Below, one piece after another: positions 35,409 through 46,790 of a DNA stretch of 64,000 nt (positions are counted from its first letter, which is position 1; every line of letters starts with the position of its first letter). The stretch spans positions 38,377,501 to 38,441,500 of the forward strand of contig CM076140.1 of assembly GCA_038025085.1 (NCBI GenBank). Direction: 5' to 3'. The notes beneath the pieces are model-generated. The model was not told the origin of the DNA. It searched no databases and saw nothing but the letters and a program-made list of their open reading frames with translations. The stretch is from Tetragonia tetragonoides. Its lineage: Eukaryota; Streptophyta; Magnoliopsida; Caryophyllales; Aizoaceae. Position numbers and translations under genes: made by a program.

Positions 35409-36697
35409 AAAGTGGGGGCTTCTGTAAACGCCAAAAAAGTACCTTCAGATTTCTTCGCAAAAGCCCGATGATGAAAGGAGTAATTTATAAACTTGAACTC
35501 AATTTTTGCTTTAATAGTTAAGATAAGGTCTCAGGTTTTCCTTCAAACACTCCTGTATTCCAACCCCATTCAAAAGCCCCGTTCATGAGCTTTCCAATGA
35601 CACCTCTCATGCCCCTTTCCGACTCCCGAACGCCAAGTTGCGATTAAGGGGTAGAATCATCTTTTACCATCCAGGGGTAAAACGATCTTTTCATATTTTT
35701 CGGAATATTAAAATTCCCCTGAAAAATAAAAATAGACTGGATGTCGTCATAATGATGACATCCAGCTGGCAACTGACAGCCGTCAGCGGCCCTGACCAGG
35801 GCCGCTAGCGGCGTTGACGTGGCTTCTGGCCCTACTCTTTTTTCAAGCCCAATCTGATTTTCGGCTCCTTTTCAGCCGTCCAACCCTACTCCTCCACGCC
35901 TATAAATACGACCCTCCTCCCTCAGTTCAAAACACACAGTCTATAGCTGACACCCTCTATTTTCAGTAGTATTGACTCTGAGCTTCTCCCTCTTTCTTCC
36001 AAACTTGAGATCTTGTCTTTTACTATTTTTGTCAAATATAGCCTACAGTTCAGGTACTAACTCCTGAGGGCTCAAATTAAATTAATTGCCTAATTGTTTA
36101 TTTCTAGTATTCATAATGTATATATCATGCTAGAATAACGTTTTTATCACTTCCTAAATATTGTCTGTATAGTCGTTGTGCTGCCCAATTTGTCAAACCG
36201 AATGCATGTCTAAATAAGGGTCATTAATAAATGTTGTGATGCTTGTGATGAACCAACTAATAGTCTAAGTCTAAGTTGTTAATCCGGTTTTGCATGGGAA
36301 TTATGTCTTTAAATTATTAAGCAAACTTGAGTTAGTAGAGGCCGTCATAATATGGGCGAGTTGGGTGCCTAACACCTTCCCACCTCGTACCTTCGCCCCC
36401 GAACCCTTTATTCTTGGCTACTCATATGTTCTATATGAACGGGAGTCTTTCTAAAAACATGATCAGTTCACTTATCGCGCTATTGGGTTGTCCCTTCGGT
36501 TTGTCCCTTCGATAAAACGCCGATAGCAGATTTGTTACCTCTTTCATGTTTTTTATTCAATTCAAGTCTTTTCAAAAGCTTTTCTAACTCGACGGTTCCT
36601 TGAACTTATCTAAACCCCCAGCTTACAAATTTTCTATAAGGACATACTCCGTGGAAACCAATAACGTTGGATTGGACGAAAATCCCGGGTCCTTACA
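35409..36697 (+). mobile_element. Polypurine tract and 3' LTR of element A
   Basis: AAAGTGGGGGCTTC (35409-35422), then the LTR 35423-36697. The TATA box CCTATAAATACGACC is near 35898, and GCCGCTAGCGGC lies at 35801-35812. The LTR end GGTCCTTACA at 36697 is followed by ACCAC, the target copy, and then copia RT/RNase H coding sequence on the minus strand. Confidence 0.9.
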
Positions 36698-38399
36698 ACC
36701 ACGTAAATATCTCAAAATTCTTTTTACCGCTATCATGTTAGATTCTTTAGGACCAGATTGAAAAGGAGCACACAATCCTACACTATAAACAATATCGGGT
36801 CTTCTTGAGGTTAAGGAAAGGATAAAACCGATTATACCTCGATATGTTTTCTCTTCAACTGCCTTACCATCCTCATCTATGTCGAGCTTAGTTGATGTCG
36901 ATATAGGTGTGTCCATTAGCTTGGCGGTTTCCCTTCCATATTTTCTCACAAGCTCCTTGAGATACTTTTGTTGGTGGATCATGATCCCTTCATGAGATTC
37001 CTTAATTTGCAAACCCAAAAAGAAGTTATGTTCATCCATCATGCTCATCTGAAATTCACTAGTCATTAGATCCGAAAATTCCTCGCACAAACATTCATTA
37101 GTAGCACCAAATACAATATCATCGACATATATTTGAAGAATTAATAAATGCTTGTTTTTCACATTGAGAAATAATATGTTGTAACCTTCCCTCTTTGAAA
37201 CTCATTTTCTATTAAAAAGTTGGACAAGCGCTCATACCAAGCACGAGGGGCTTGCTTTAAGCCATACAAAGCCTTGTCCAACTTGAAAATATGTTTTCAA
37301 ATCCGGGAGGTTGCTCAACGAATACCTCCTCCCTCAAATTTCCATTCAAGAGAGCATTCTTGACATCCATTTGATGAAGTGTGAAACCCATATGGGCCAA
37401 AAAAACATTGAGTATGCGGATAGCCTCAAGTCGGGCAACGAGTGCAAAGATTTCATCATAGTCAATGCCTTCCTCTTGATTGCATCCTTTGACCACCAGT
37501 CGAGCTTTGTTCCTTACCACGATCCCTTGTTCATCAAGTTTGTTTTGGAACACTCACTTAGTTCCGATGATCATTCTATCCATGGGGCGTGGTACAAAAT
37601 CCCAAACCTTGCTTCTTTTGAATTGGTTCATCTCCTCCTGCATTGCAAGAACCCAATCGAGATCAGGCAACGCTTCATTGTGGTTCCTCGGTTCTATTGT
37701 GGACAGAAATGCACAGTGGGCACAATAGTTATGAACCGAGGACCTTGTTTTTGTGCCACTTCTAAAGTCGCTTATGATCCGATCAAGGGGTGCGAACTTC
37801 TGTGTTTGCAAGGCCTAACACTAGTGGGGAGTGTCGAGCCTACATTTTGGTTGGCTTCTGATATGCTTTGTCCAGAGGGAACATGGGGAGGACCAGATGA
37901 GGGATCAGAGGTTGTTGTTCCAGTTCCCTTTATTAGTGGCGCTTCACCTTCTGGAGGATCGGGCTTCAGCTTTCCCTAAGGTCCTTTCTCTGTTCCTTCT
38001 GATTTAGGATGAACAAAGTCATTGTAATTTTGCACAAGGCCGATTTCGAAATCGTCATTCTGCAAAAGATTCTCGTCCAAGATGTTAGCTTTATCAAATA
38101 TCACAGGGATACTTTCCTCACCAACCATTGTTGTTTTGTTGTACACTTTATATGCTTTTCTTTGTGAGGAGTATCCACGGAAAACCGCTTCATTACTGCT
38201 TGCATCAAAATTTTCAATATTTGATTTTCCATTATTATGCACATAACATTTGCAACCAAAGGTACGTAAATGCATAATGCTAGGCTTTCTCCCTTTGAAA
38301 AGTTCATAGGGAGTTTTCTTGGAAAAGGGTATTATCATGCAACGGTTTATGATGTAGCAAGCCGTATTCACGGCCTCGGCCTAAAAGTAGCCAGGTAGA
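36698..38399 (-). pseudogene. Integrase end and reverse transcriptase of copia element H, first half
   Basis: From right to left: the integrase C-terminal part (NTACYIINRCMI, LRTFGCKCYVHN, 38371-38000), a linker, then the RT blocks (EALPDLDWVLAMQEEMNQF, RNKARLVVKG, MDVKNALLNG, YVDDIVFGATN, LLILQ) down to ILRYLRG at the border. The style, with QEEMNQFKRSKVWDFVPRP, fits the SIRE/Maximus lineage. A TAG replaces an expected Trp near 38380, and the frame shifts between about 37250 and 37160. The 3' continuation is at 21640-22159 across element A. The right border meets a Tat-type LTR. Confidence 0.85.
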
Positions 38400-39037
38400 T
38401 GTAGACACCAAAAATTGTGTCTATGTTAAGTCCCCTAAAAACCCGATGAAAGTCCCCTAAAAACCAGATGATGAAAGGATTGGATTTTTCTCGAACTTGG
38501 GTCGCGAGAATAATTGCTCTGATGATTAGCCCAGTTCATTTGAATTAACCAGTGGAAGCCTTTTGTACAGGTGATCCAAACCAGTTGGACTCAATTCATT
38601 TGGAGTCCAAAACTGAGAGATAGGCCTCTTTGAGCCCAAGGGCCCGAAAGGGTACCCAAACCCTTGACTAACCCATGGTCAAGCAAGGTAACTCAGTCAA
38701 TCCCGCGTGGACCCCCTCGAAATAGCCTCCCCTTTCTTAGAAGGATGTCAGGCGCCTATGCAGGCAGGCCACTCCAAGTCCAAGCGGCCACGCTGGAGCT
38801 CAAGCGGCTTAACTGCTTGCCTAGCAGCTGAGCTGCTTGCCAAGCGGTTGAACCACTTGTCCTACCGGTTCAACCGCTTGGCCTAGCTCTATGGCCGCCT
38901 GGACCCTTTCTCGCGGAAGACAAATTCGAGGCCCATTCGATTTCCGTGCCAAACCCTGGAAGCTCCCTCTCTTATATATAAACAAACCTTTGTGTTTATC
39001 AAACAAGTCCGTGGCGAGGAAGTCCCGGGTCCTTACA
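38400..39037 (+). mobile_element. Tat-type LTR bridging copia and chromovirus sequence
   Basis: TGTAGACACC at 38400 to CCCGGGTCCTTACA at 39037, 638 bp. The ends match Tat LTRs A/B, and a TATA-like TATATATAAAC lies near 38973. It carries AAGCGGC/CCGCTT-type half-sites (38780-38890), resembling the clusters of A-D. The left flank is copia integrase (GTAGA) and the right flank chromovirus RT (AGTTT). The flanks are different elements and show no target duplication. This is not a simple solo LTR. Confidence 0.75.
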
Positions 39038-39970
39038 AGTTTTCGCAATGCCTAACTTATCAATCCTCAATTGATGATAACCAGACCGCAAATCGACCTT
39101 CAAAACAATTCCACCTCCTTGGACTTGATCAAACAAGTCTTCAATCCTAGGTAAAGGATACCTATTCTTGACAGTGACCTTGTTCAACTCACAATAGTCA
39201 ATGCAGAGACGCAGACTACCATCCTTCTTGGGCACAAATAAAACTAGCGCACCCTAGGGCGATACACTAGGTCTAATGTACCCCTTGTCTAACAACTCCT
39301 CTAGTTGCTCCTTTAACTCTTTCATCTTCAAAGGTGCCATTCTATATGGTACCTCGAAATTGAACCTGTTCCAGAAACTAGGTCAATCTGAAACACAGTA
39401 TCCCTTATTGGTAGCATATCAAGAATTTTCGCAATAAACACATCCGAAAACTCATTGACCACCTCAATCTTTGAGATTTCTTCATCTATTCCCTCGACAT
39501 TTTGAATGTGACATAAAAATCCTTCACATCCCTTCTCTAAATCTTTCTTCGCCACTAACATTGAAATAATCCCAATTCCTTCTTAGTGACAATTCCTTTA
39601 TAAGAGATTCTATTACCTCTAGGTTTGTTCACTACAATCGATTCTCGCTTTATACTTGCTAAGCCAATTCATTCCCAGTATAACATCAAAATCTCGCAAC
39701 TTAAACTCAATAAGATCTGCAGGCAATTCAGACCCTGCAATGTTCACACGAACAATGGAATGCACAACTTTACACAATACTACCTCTCCCTAAGGAATGG
39801 CCATACTAGTCTCTAAAGACCCCACAATTCCCATCCTATGCTTCTTAACAAAGTTTTCAGATATGAATGAATGTGATGCTCCAGAATCAAATAATACATA
39901 GACAGGCAATGAATTTACAAGAAACGTACAAGTCACCACATTGTTTGTCGCATCAGCCTATACTTGATTC
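39038..39970 (-). pseudogene. Protease and N-terminal reverse transcriptase of chromovirus E
   Basis: Reading leftward, the protease motif VLFDSGASHSF (about 39900-39870) and VILGMNWLSKY come first. The RT start follows with [32 protein letters not shown] and [12 protein letters not shown]. All are typical chromovirus (Tekay/Del-like) blocks. Stops and frame changes occur around 39360 and 39600. RT is cut at 39038 by the LTR. RNase H, integrase and the chromodomain are missing. Confidence 0.8.
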
Positions 39971-41136
39971 ATCAAAAACAAACGACCTCCATTTCTGTTC
40001 TGGTAGCCATTGTTGTTCTGAACATTTCCAACCTGTCCATTTAGCCCATTCTGTCGATTACCACTTGGTTGTCCGTTCTGACCCTGAACTCCAGGAGCTT
40101 GAACATTGTTGTTGCCCCCACCATTGTTTCCAGTCTTCCCTTTCTGAGGAACAGTCAAAAGAACGATGCCCCAACTCTTGGCAAGTGAAACACCTCACCT
40201 TGTTGTCAGCACAATCAACTCCCGGGTGATTCTTGTTGCACTCTTTGCAAATGTAGGGTTTGTCCTTCCAACCCCCATTATTACGATGGCCATTTCCATT
40301 GTCATTCTTGTCATTTCCATTCTTGGAATTTGCACTCTCATTGTGGTTATTCCCCTGGCTGTTGTTATTTTCATTCTGATTGTTTCCTCCCCGAAATCCT
40401 TTTTATCACCACCACTACCCCGATGGTTGTCAAACTTCCTTTTCTTCCCAGTCACCTCCTCTCGATGCTTTTGAAACCGCAGCTTGGTTCGCAGCACGAT
40501 TATAAACCTCTTGCATGGTCTAACAGATATAACCCCCAAAAGTCTCACGAATGGTCCAGTACGACTCATTCTGGAATCTGCGAGCCTTATGTTGTTCCTT
40601 AGGGACTAACCCTCCAGCGAAACGAGCTAGGTCGTCAAACTTTTCAGCATATTCTTGAACAGTCATCCGTCCTTGGATAAGGTTCAGAACTCATTGTATT
40701 TCTGGTCTTGGAGATACTCTAGGTAGGACTCCTCTCTAAGGGCAGTTTTAAAAATCTCCTAATTAAAACCCTTTCTAGCTCTTATAGTTGTACCATTGGT
40801 CCTCCACCAACGATTTGCCTTCTTCTGGAATTGGTAGACAGTTATGTCAATCTTTAGTGCCTCCGGACACCCAGTAATCACAAAGATTTTCCCCAAATCC
40901 GGCGTCAAGACATTAGGTATTATAGGATCCTAGCGTCCCTGAAAAACTGGCGGATTATGCCTCTTAATCGTTTTTGACACTGCGGCAAAATCGTCACCCC
41001 CAGCTATTCTGTTCTCCTCCATTTGCATCATCTGCGCGATGAATGCATTGGATTGGGTTAAAGCTTGTTTGGATTGAGCTAGTTGCACCAACAAAGCTTG
41101 CGCGTTCATCTCACCATTGCCATTGTTGTCCCCCAT
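39971..41136 (-). pseudogene. gag: gag of chromovirus E
   Basis: Starts MGDNNGNGEMNAQ at 41136; a Gag core with PPVFQGR and KIFVITGCPEALK is readable. Two CCHC knuckles follow near 40250-40160 (CKECNKNHPGVDC and CFTCQELGHRSFDC), then an Asn/Gly-rich end. Several stops lie between about 40930 and 40600. A duplicated zinc knuckle is unusual but not unknown for this lineage. Confidence 0.75.
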
Positions 41137-41807
41137 GGAACTAGCAGATTGTTCGGCTCGTTGTCTATTTCTCCTAGGTGGAATCTATCGCAACCTAAAG
41201 GATCAACAATAGCAAAATAAAGGGTATTAGCTACCCATATCACACTCATGTGCGATACTCAACATCTAACATATACACATCGACTCATATATATGTTTCA
41301 AATAGCCAACTAGGGCTCTAGGCTCTTAATGCATTCAAGCATGGCCTTTCAACACTCTTGCATACAAGCAAGTTCAAGGTTTCAATAGACTTTGTTCTTT
41401 CTCAAAAATAAAGAAATCATAATCACATTGAAACATTCATGCATTTTTCACGTAGGCGCTTTCACAATACTCATGCTTCAACTAGCAAGTAAATAACACA
41501 TTTCCTTGCAAAAATTCCAAATATAAATCAAATAATCAAGTATTTATTCTCAAAAAGGAATGCTTGCCAAACCAAGCTCCACATTGCATGAATAAAGTAA
41601 AAATCACATTCTAATAATTAATGTCAAAACAAATGGCTTGCAGGTCCAAATTCAAGTCTCAAATAGTTTCCTCAAATAAAACTAAATCAATCTAAGAATC
41701 ACGCCTTAGCTTTCTCGTGCGGTTCCTCAATGGATAGCGACATGTGTCACCTGGACTTCATTCGTTTCCTCCTCTTCCATAGGCTCCTCATCTTCTACTG
41801 GATCCTC

Positions 41808-42431
41808 CTACTCCTCGGTAGGGGTCCTTGGCCCATTGGGCTTGCCATTCAAGCCTATGGGCCAATCTCTAATAGCACTAGGTCTAGATGACCTTACAGG
41901 AACCTCAGGAACATGAGGTGAAGAATCCTTGTCGACCTCGACAACGACCTTTTCAGTCTTTTCCGTGAAGTACACCTGCCCGAATGCTTTAGCACGCTCC
42001 TGATCAGCTCGCGCCTCTTCTGGAGTCATTGGGTCGTCAACCTCTAGCAAAGGATCATACCCATCAGCATTCTCGAAAAATGACTCATAAGGGTCTCCCG
42101 GCATGTCTGGATGCTCCTCGTCCCACATGAATGCCCTCATGATCAAAGTCTCCATCGTCTCATAATAGGGATATCCTCTATCATTCCTCATCTCCCAGTC
42201 CAGCAACAGCTCATTGCGAAACTGGCGCCATTTGGCAGTAGTATAGCCAAAGCTCTGGATGAAGTAGAAAGCCTTCAACTTATCGGAGCGCAGAGGCGAC
42301 TAAACTCCGTAACGTTCGTTGTACTGCAGGAACACCTCTCTTACACGATCGAAATACTCCTCCAAGCAACACCATTTGTAGAGAAGAGCCCTTGGATCTT
42401 CAGGAACGACGGATTGCTCACGTTTCACCAT
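41808..42431 (-). pseudogene. Extra ORF upstream of chromovirus E gag
   Basis: Reads from an ATG at 42431, with one TAG at 42300-42302, then is open to 41808 (last 156 residues from the next Met). It is acidic, with YESFFENADGYDPLLEVDDP and a Pro/Ser-rich end. It lies between primer site and gag on the same strand. I do not recognise a family. It could be an extra viral ORF or a captured host piece. Confidence 0.45.
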
Positions 42432-42631
42432 CTACACGCGAGAAACAACACGTTAGTACTTCACTCGAGTACTTCAATTAATACCAAAACAAGTAAAAGA
42501 AATAAACCAATTCATTTCGGCTTACAAAGCATTTATTCACATAACTTAAGTCTATTTAAGTTTTCATCCTATAAACATGTCTTAATGACATATTTTGCCA
42601 TTCAAAACGTATGATAGGGATAATAATATAC

Positions 42632-43491
42632 ACTCTGATACCAACTTGTAACACCCCGAATTTCCGTCTAATTTAAAATCATTTAAAATCACGAGTTGCA
42701 GTGGAAAAACCCTAAAAATTCAAACCGTTACCGCCGTATTTAATGTTCAAATTAAATACAAGGCTAGTAAGAAACAAAATGTTTTAATCCCACAAGCATA
42801 CTAGATAATTAAAGATTAATAACTATCTTTCCAAACTAAAATTAAACAAATAAATCCAAAGGAATAAAGAAATATGAAACTATTAATTCACGTGCAAGAT
42901 AATTAATCTCATTACAATAAAAATCCCAATACTACAAATCCAAAGTCTAGACAATAAAGATAAATTGTTTCTAGAAGATATACAATCTTCTTCGATCGTC
43001 TCTCCACTAGCTCCCAACACGAGGTACAAATCCTGTCAATCTACTTCTCCATATAGACGAATTCCATATAGGTTCATCATAGGCCCATCATTGAAGAGAA
43101 ATGGATAACAAACACAAGTAAAAAGAAAACCAACCAATCAGCTACGCTAAGTATTTCATAACCACATAGTCCATTCAAATCTCCAAGTTAAGCCATCATG
43201 CTTAATAAACTAAATAATCATGCTTTAAGAAATAAAGGACAACATTCTTTAATTTAAAAACACACATCAATACCAAATAATAAATCCAATATTTATTACT
43301 ATCCATTAGTCAAGTTCATTAGAGAGAAGATAATCGCATGAATTGTCAAATCAATCGCAATCGATTCAATAGGATCTCAGTCCCATGCACAATAGCAAAA
43401 AGAGGGATCAACCGTCCCGGAGTATAGGTTACTCCCAGAAGTACTTCCTATGTTCCTAAGTATGCATACCCTTCTTCAACCCTCAGGTTTA
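42632..43491 (-). mobile_element. Primer-binding site and partial 5' LTR of chromovirus E
   Basis: Reading leftward, an LTR ends GGGGTGTTACA (42647 is the last base). TTGGTATCAGAGT (42644-42632), the initiator tRNA-Met-type primer site, follows after two bases. The LTR continues to 43491, where the LTR of element D begins. Its outer end is therefore cut by the D insertion and its full length is unknown. Confidence 0.75.
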
Positions 43492-45003
43492 TGTAAGAAC
43501 CCTCGCCCTTTGGGCGCTTTTCGGATCGATGGATCCCTTTGTGATTGGAATTAATGGTTCTTAAATAATACGTCATGTTCAATTTTAATTTAAATGTGAT
43601 GGGGAATAATAATTTCGCAAGCGATGAAGTCGCCACCAATTTTTAGGAAACAAATAGAAACCATCAAAAAGTGCACCCAATTGATCCTATTGGGAATTGA
43701 TTCATACCCAAAGTGGCTAAATATTGAGTTCGGGGGTGTAGGTACGAAATAAATAAAAAGAATCTCATCTAAATAGCCCGCATTAACAGCCTTTACTAAG
43801 CCTATCCATGTCAAATATTTATTTAGACTATATGGTTTCATTTAAATCCGGTCGTCCAAGATCCTAAATTTAACTAAGCGAGTTAAAGAGAACCAAATTA
43901 ACTACCGTTATCACTTTGCACAATTTATATCCAATTTACATGCATATTTATTATCAAACACAAGCAAAAGATAAGAACAATAATAAAACTCTCCAACCTA
44001 CCACACTTTGCTAAACGCGCCAAACATTGCATATGCACATCAATAAATTTGTTAGTAATTTCAATGGAAGCACAATGCAAAATATTAACTTTATGCTAAA
44101 ATAAACCTAAGAGGTTGCTACATGCATGAATAAACATAAAAAGACGCAAACTTGCATAAACTAATAAATAGATGTAAACTTTAAATTAAGCTAACATGCA
44201 TAATTATTTACAAAGAACAAAACATGCATAATTATTCAACCATAATAAAAAAAACTAATTAAAACATGATCATAAATAATGAAAGAAGAAGTTAAAAAAG
44301 AGATTTAGGCGCTCAGAATGGTTAACCTTGATGTTCTATTCGAACGGGACTAGTAGAATTGGAATTGCTCTTCAATCTTGGGTGCTAGGTTGGGTGCAAT
44401 GGCTTGCTTGAATCTTCAAATTCGGATTACTCTATGATTTAGGGATTTTGTGCTCTCAAATTGCTCTCAAAATTATAAACTGACCAACCTCTCTCAAAAG
44501 AGGGTGAAAGGGAGTATTTATAGACTTAGGGGACGAAATTAGGGGCCTAGGGCTGCAGCCCCGACGCCAAACTCGGCCTAGCCAGAAAATCAGGCCCAGC
44601 GGCTGCCAGGAAGGCAGCTGGGAGCCAGTGGCTGGCCTAAGGGGCCCCGCTGTCACGCGTGTGCCGTTGGGTTGATAGCGTCAGCCGTTCGACTCGGAGG
44701 CGCGCGCGCTGCTAGGGATTTTTGACTTTTGGTGCTCAGTAAATTACGAAAATTCCCTTAGGTTGACCGAAATATTCAAGACGCGATATCACTTAATTCT
44801 GGAACCTGATTGAGGCAAGGTCAAAGGCGTTGGAATCCTTATAACAAGGGCTATCCAAAGAATGAGGTTTCAAGAAATTTGGTCTAGATTTCCGAACAAT
44901 GTCCTTTTCAACTTACGTCCATGTTCATCCATTACATCATCATCGGGCTTTGCGGTGCCAGAAGATGAGAACCGATTAGTGTGTCTACAGAAGCCCCCAC
45001 TTT
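43492..45003 (-). mobile_element. 3' LTR and polypurine tract of Tat element D
   Basis: On the minus strand the LTR runs from TGTAGACAC (44989) to CTTACA (43492), about 1498 bp, preceded by AAAGTGGGGGCTTC (45003-44990). A TATA box (TCTATAAATAC) lies at about 44514-44524. AGCGGC-rich sequence is at 44560-44640. It is related to, but clearly diverged from, the element C LTRs. Confidence 0.8.
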
Positions 45004-45119
45004 GGCCGAGCTTATGAAAGCGATGGTCAAAGTATTTTCTATACAAATGCCTGGAGTGTTTTTTTTTTTTTAAAAATGCTTAGGTTAGTGAAAAGATAAA
45101 AAGTAAATCCTGACTGCCT

Positions 45120-45345
45120 GTGGTCAGGGTTACATGCTTTGCGGGTGCCAACGTGACGCTAATTTTAATAGCCTCAACGTCAAAGAGCGTTGCATAGTTC
45201 TGCTTTGCGGGTGCCAACGTGACGCTAATTTTAATAGCCTCAACGTCAAAGAGCGTTGCGTAGCTCTGCTCAAATAATGCCTCTGCCTTGCCAATGCAGA
45301 CGTAAGACTAAATTAATAGTCTCCAGTCGAAGAGCTTTCATTGCT
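45120..45345. repeat. 66-bp tandem repeat in element D (2 close copies plus a diverged one)
   Basis: The unit GCTTTGCGGGTGCCAACGTG.. with GACGCTAATTTTAATAGCC starts near 45137 and 45203 at a 66-bp period. A decayed third unit follows. Element C has five copies at the same place. Confidence 0.85.
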
Positions 45346-45599
45346 CCCGATGCCTTGCTATTAAAAAAATAATTAAATGCCTATGTCTTGAGAAATTGTT
45401 CCTCCAAAAGTTAGATTTTGTGTCTGTGCCTGCAAAAATTATAATGTTGTGCCTGTGCCTGAAAAAATTAGATTTTACCGAGTCCCTAGGATAGGAAACC
45501 GTGCTGGGGGGGGGCAAAATAGTCATTTTGGGTGACGTGCCCGTATCTCCGGGGCTTCTAACGGTCGAAAACTGAAATCCCGCGAGGAAATTTGAACTC

Positions 45600-45780
45600 A
45601 TGGGCCCGCCCCGTGAGAGGCGGAAGAGGAAAGAGGCCCAGCGGCCATGCGCTGAGCCGCTGGGGGCTGAGCGGCCTTATCGGGCCCGCTCAGCGGCTCA
45701 AGTTGCGCTGCAGAAGTGCTAAGGTCAGCCGCAGGGCCAGCGGCTGTGCCGCTGGGCCGATTCAGTGTTGCGGTTTGGGG
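45600..45780 (+). promoter_or_regulatory. AGCGGC/GCCGCT cluster upstream of D PMD gene
   Basis: At least four AGCGGC and two GCCGCT half-sites, often as AGCGGCTg..GCCGCTGGG, in about 150 bp. It lies 300-450 bp upstream of the PMD ATG at 46075. The AGCGGC half-site is shared with the A/B palindrome. Confidence 0.55.
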
Positions 45781-46074
45781 TTTAAGTGAGAGAAGGCCGA
45801 TTTTTGGGTCATTTCTTCCCCAAAATTTTGAGCCTCTCTCTCTAACTCCATTGTTGCTCAAACTTCAATCTTTGCTCATTCTTGCTCAAATTTGCTCCTT
45901 TTTGCTTGCATTTGCTTGCTTTTGCATAATCTTTGCATAATTTGAAGTTTATTTGTTATTTCTCACAAATTTGGGGTGAATTTATGAGTGGGTTTTTGAA
46001 ACCCTTGGAGAGAGAAAATAAAAAATTCTCCATTTTTGCTTGTTTGTTCTTGCTTGCTTGTTCATCCTTCTTCT

Positions 46075-46790
46075 ATGACTCCAAAATTGGGAAAGAGGAG
46101 GAGTAAGAGGGCCGAGGTGCGGGAGGAGGTCGAGGAAATCGACATTTTCACCAAGGCTTTTCCACCTCATGTGAAGCCTTCCAAGAGGAAGCCTAATGTG
46201 GCTTTTCCTTAAGATCGATACACCCGGTCAGATAGGATGCCCGACATTGTTTGGGATCGATCGGAAATTCTTTTCCGACCTGCGACTCATTTGAGCTCTC
46301 ACGCTTCCAAGTTCGTGGTAAGTCCTGAAACTATTGATTTTATAGTTTTATGCATTGAATTTGAGTTTATATGCTTGCCTTGGATAGATATTGTATAGAG
46401 TTTGTATGCAATTGTCAAGCTTCTAGCGCACGTGATCTTGCGCGGCCTGAACGAACTTAGAAACATGCTTGGGATTGAACATTTGATTGAAATGTGAACC
46501 TAAGGAGGGGTGAACTTGATCATAGGAACCTGATGGGAATTTGAAGGCCCATGGAAACTATGGCTCTTCGGTTAAACTTTTCAAAACCTTGCCCAAAGAG
46601 GTGCAAGATGCGGTGTTGAATGCGGGGTTTGGGCCCCTTTTGAGAGCGGCGGATTCGGTGGAGCGAGTCAAGAGATGCATTGTTCGGTTGTCTTTGGAGC
46701 ATTTTTGGGACACAACCAATACGTTCCTCTTCCATAACGGGGAAATGATGATTACTCCTTCGGAGTTTTCGATGTTGACCAGGGTACCTT
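46075..46790 (+). pseudogene. First two exons of D PMD gene, cut by element C
   Basis: Exon 1 is 46075-46317 (81 codons, one TAA at 46209-46211). The intron is 46318-46525, and exon 2 runs from 46526 to the insertion point at 46790. The PMD core VKRCIVRLSLEHFWDTTNTF and GEMMITPSEFSMLT is visible. The rest of the gene should lie beyond the right edge of the window, after element C. Exon 1 is the better-framed copy compared with C. Confidence 0.8.

Larger units (their letters stand above)
22160..36697 (+). mobile_element. Complete Tat (Ogre/Retand-like) retrotransposon A, 14.5 kb, lacking RT/RNase H
   Basis: LTRs at 22160-23417 and 35423-36697 both begin TGTA and end GGTCCTTACA, and the flanking bases are ATCAC and ACCAC (a 5-bp target duplication with one change). 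Order: LTR, primer site, gag, protease, integrase, antisense DUF7745-like gene, antisense PMD gene, tandem array, polypurine tract, LTR. RT and RNase H are absent between protease and integrase, so A could only have moved with enzymes from a partner, unless the deletion came after insertion. By eye there are about 23 differences in the first about 285 aligned LTR bases, so the insertion is not recent. Confidence 0.9.

Noticed and set aside
37311..37979. 222-codon plus-strand ORF
   Set aside because: Lies opposite the copia integrase-RT linker and RT, which is clearly coding on the minus strand; it resembles no known protein.
38400..39037. Ordinary solo LTR
   Set aside because: The flanks come from two different elements and show no target duplication.
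39867..40602. Plus-strand ORFs of 90-120 codons
   Set aside because: Antisense shadows of chromovirus E gag and protease, which show CCHC and DSGA motifs on the minus strand.
43448..43841. Two minus-strand ORFs near the E/D border
   Set aside because: They lie in LTR sequence of D; similar ORFs appear at the same LTR position in C (46958-47149), as expected of a repeat without coding role.
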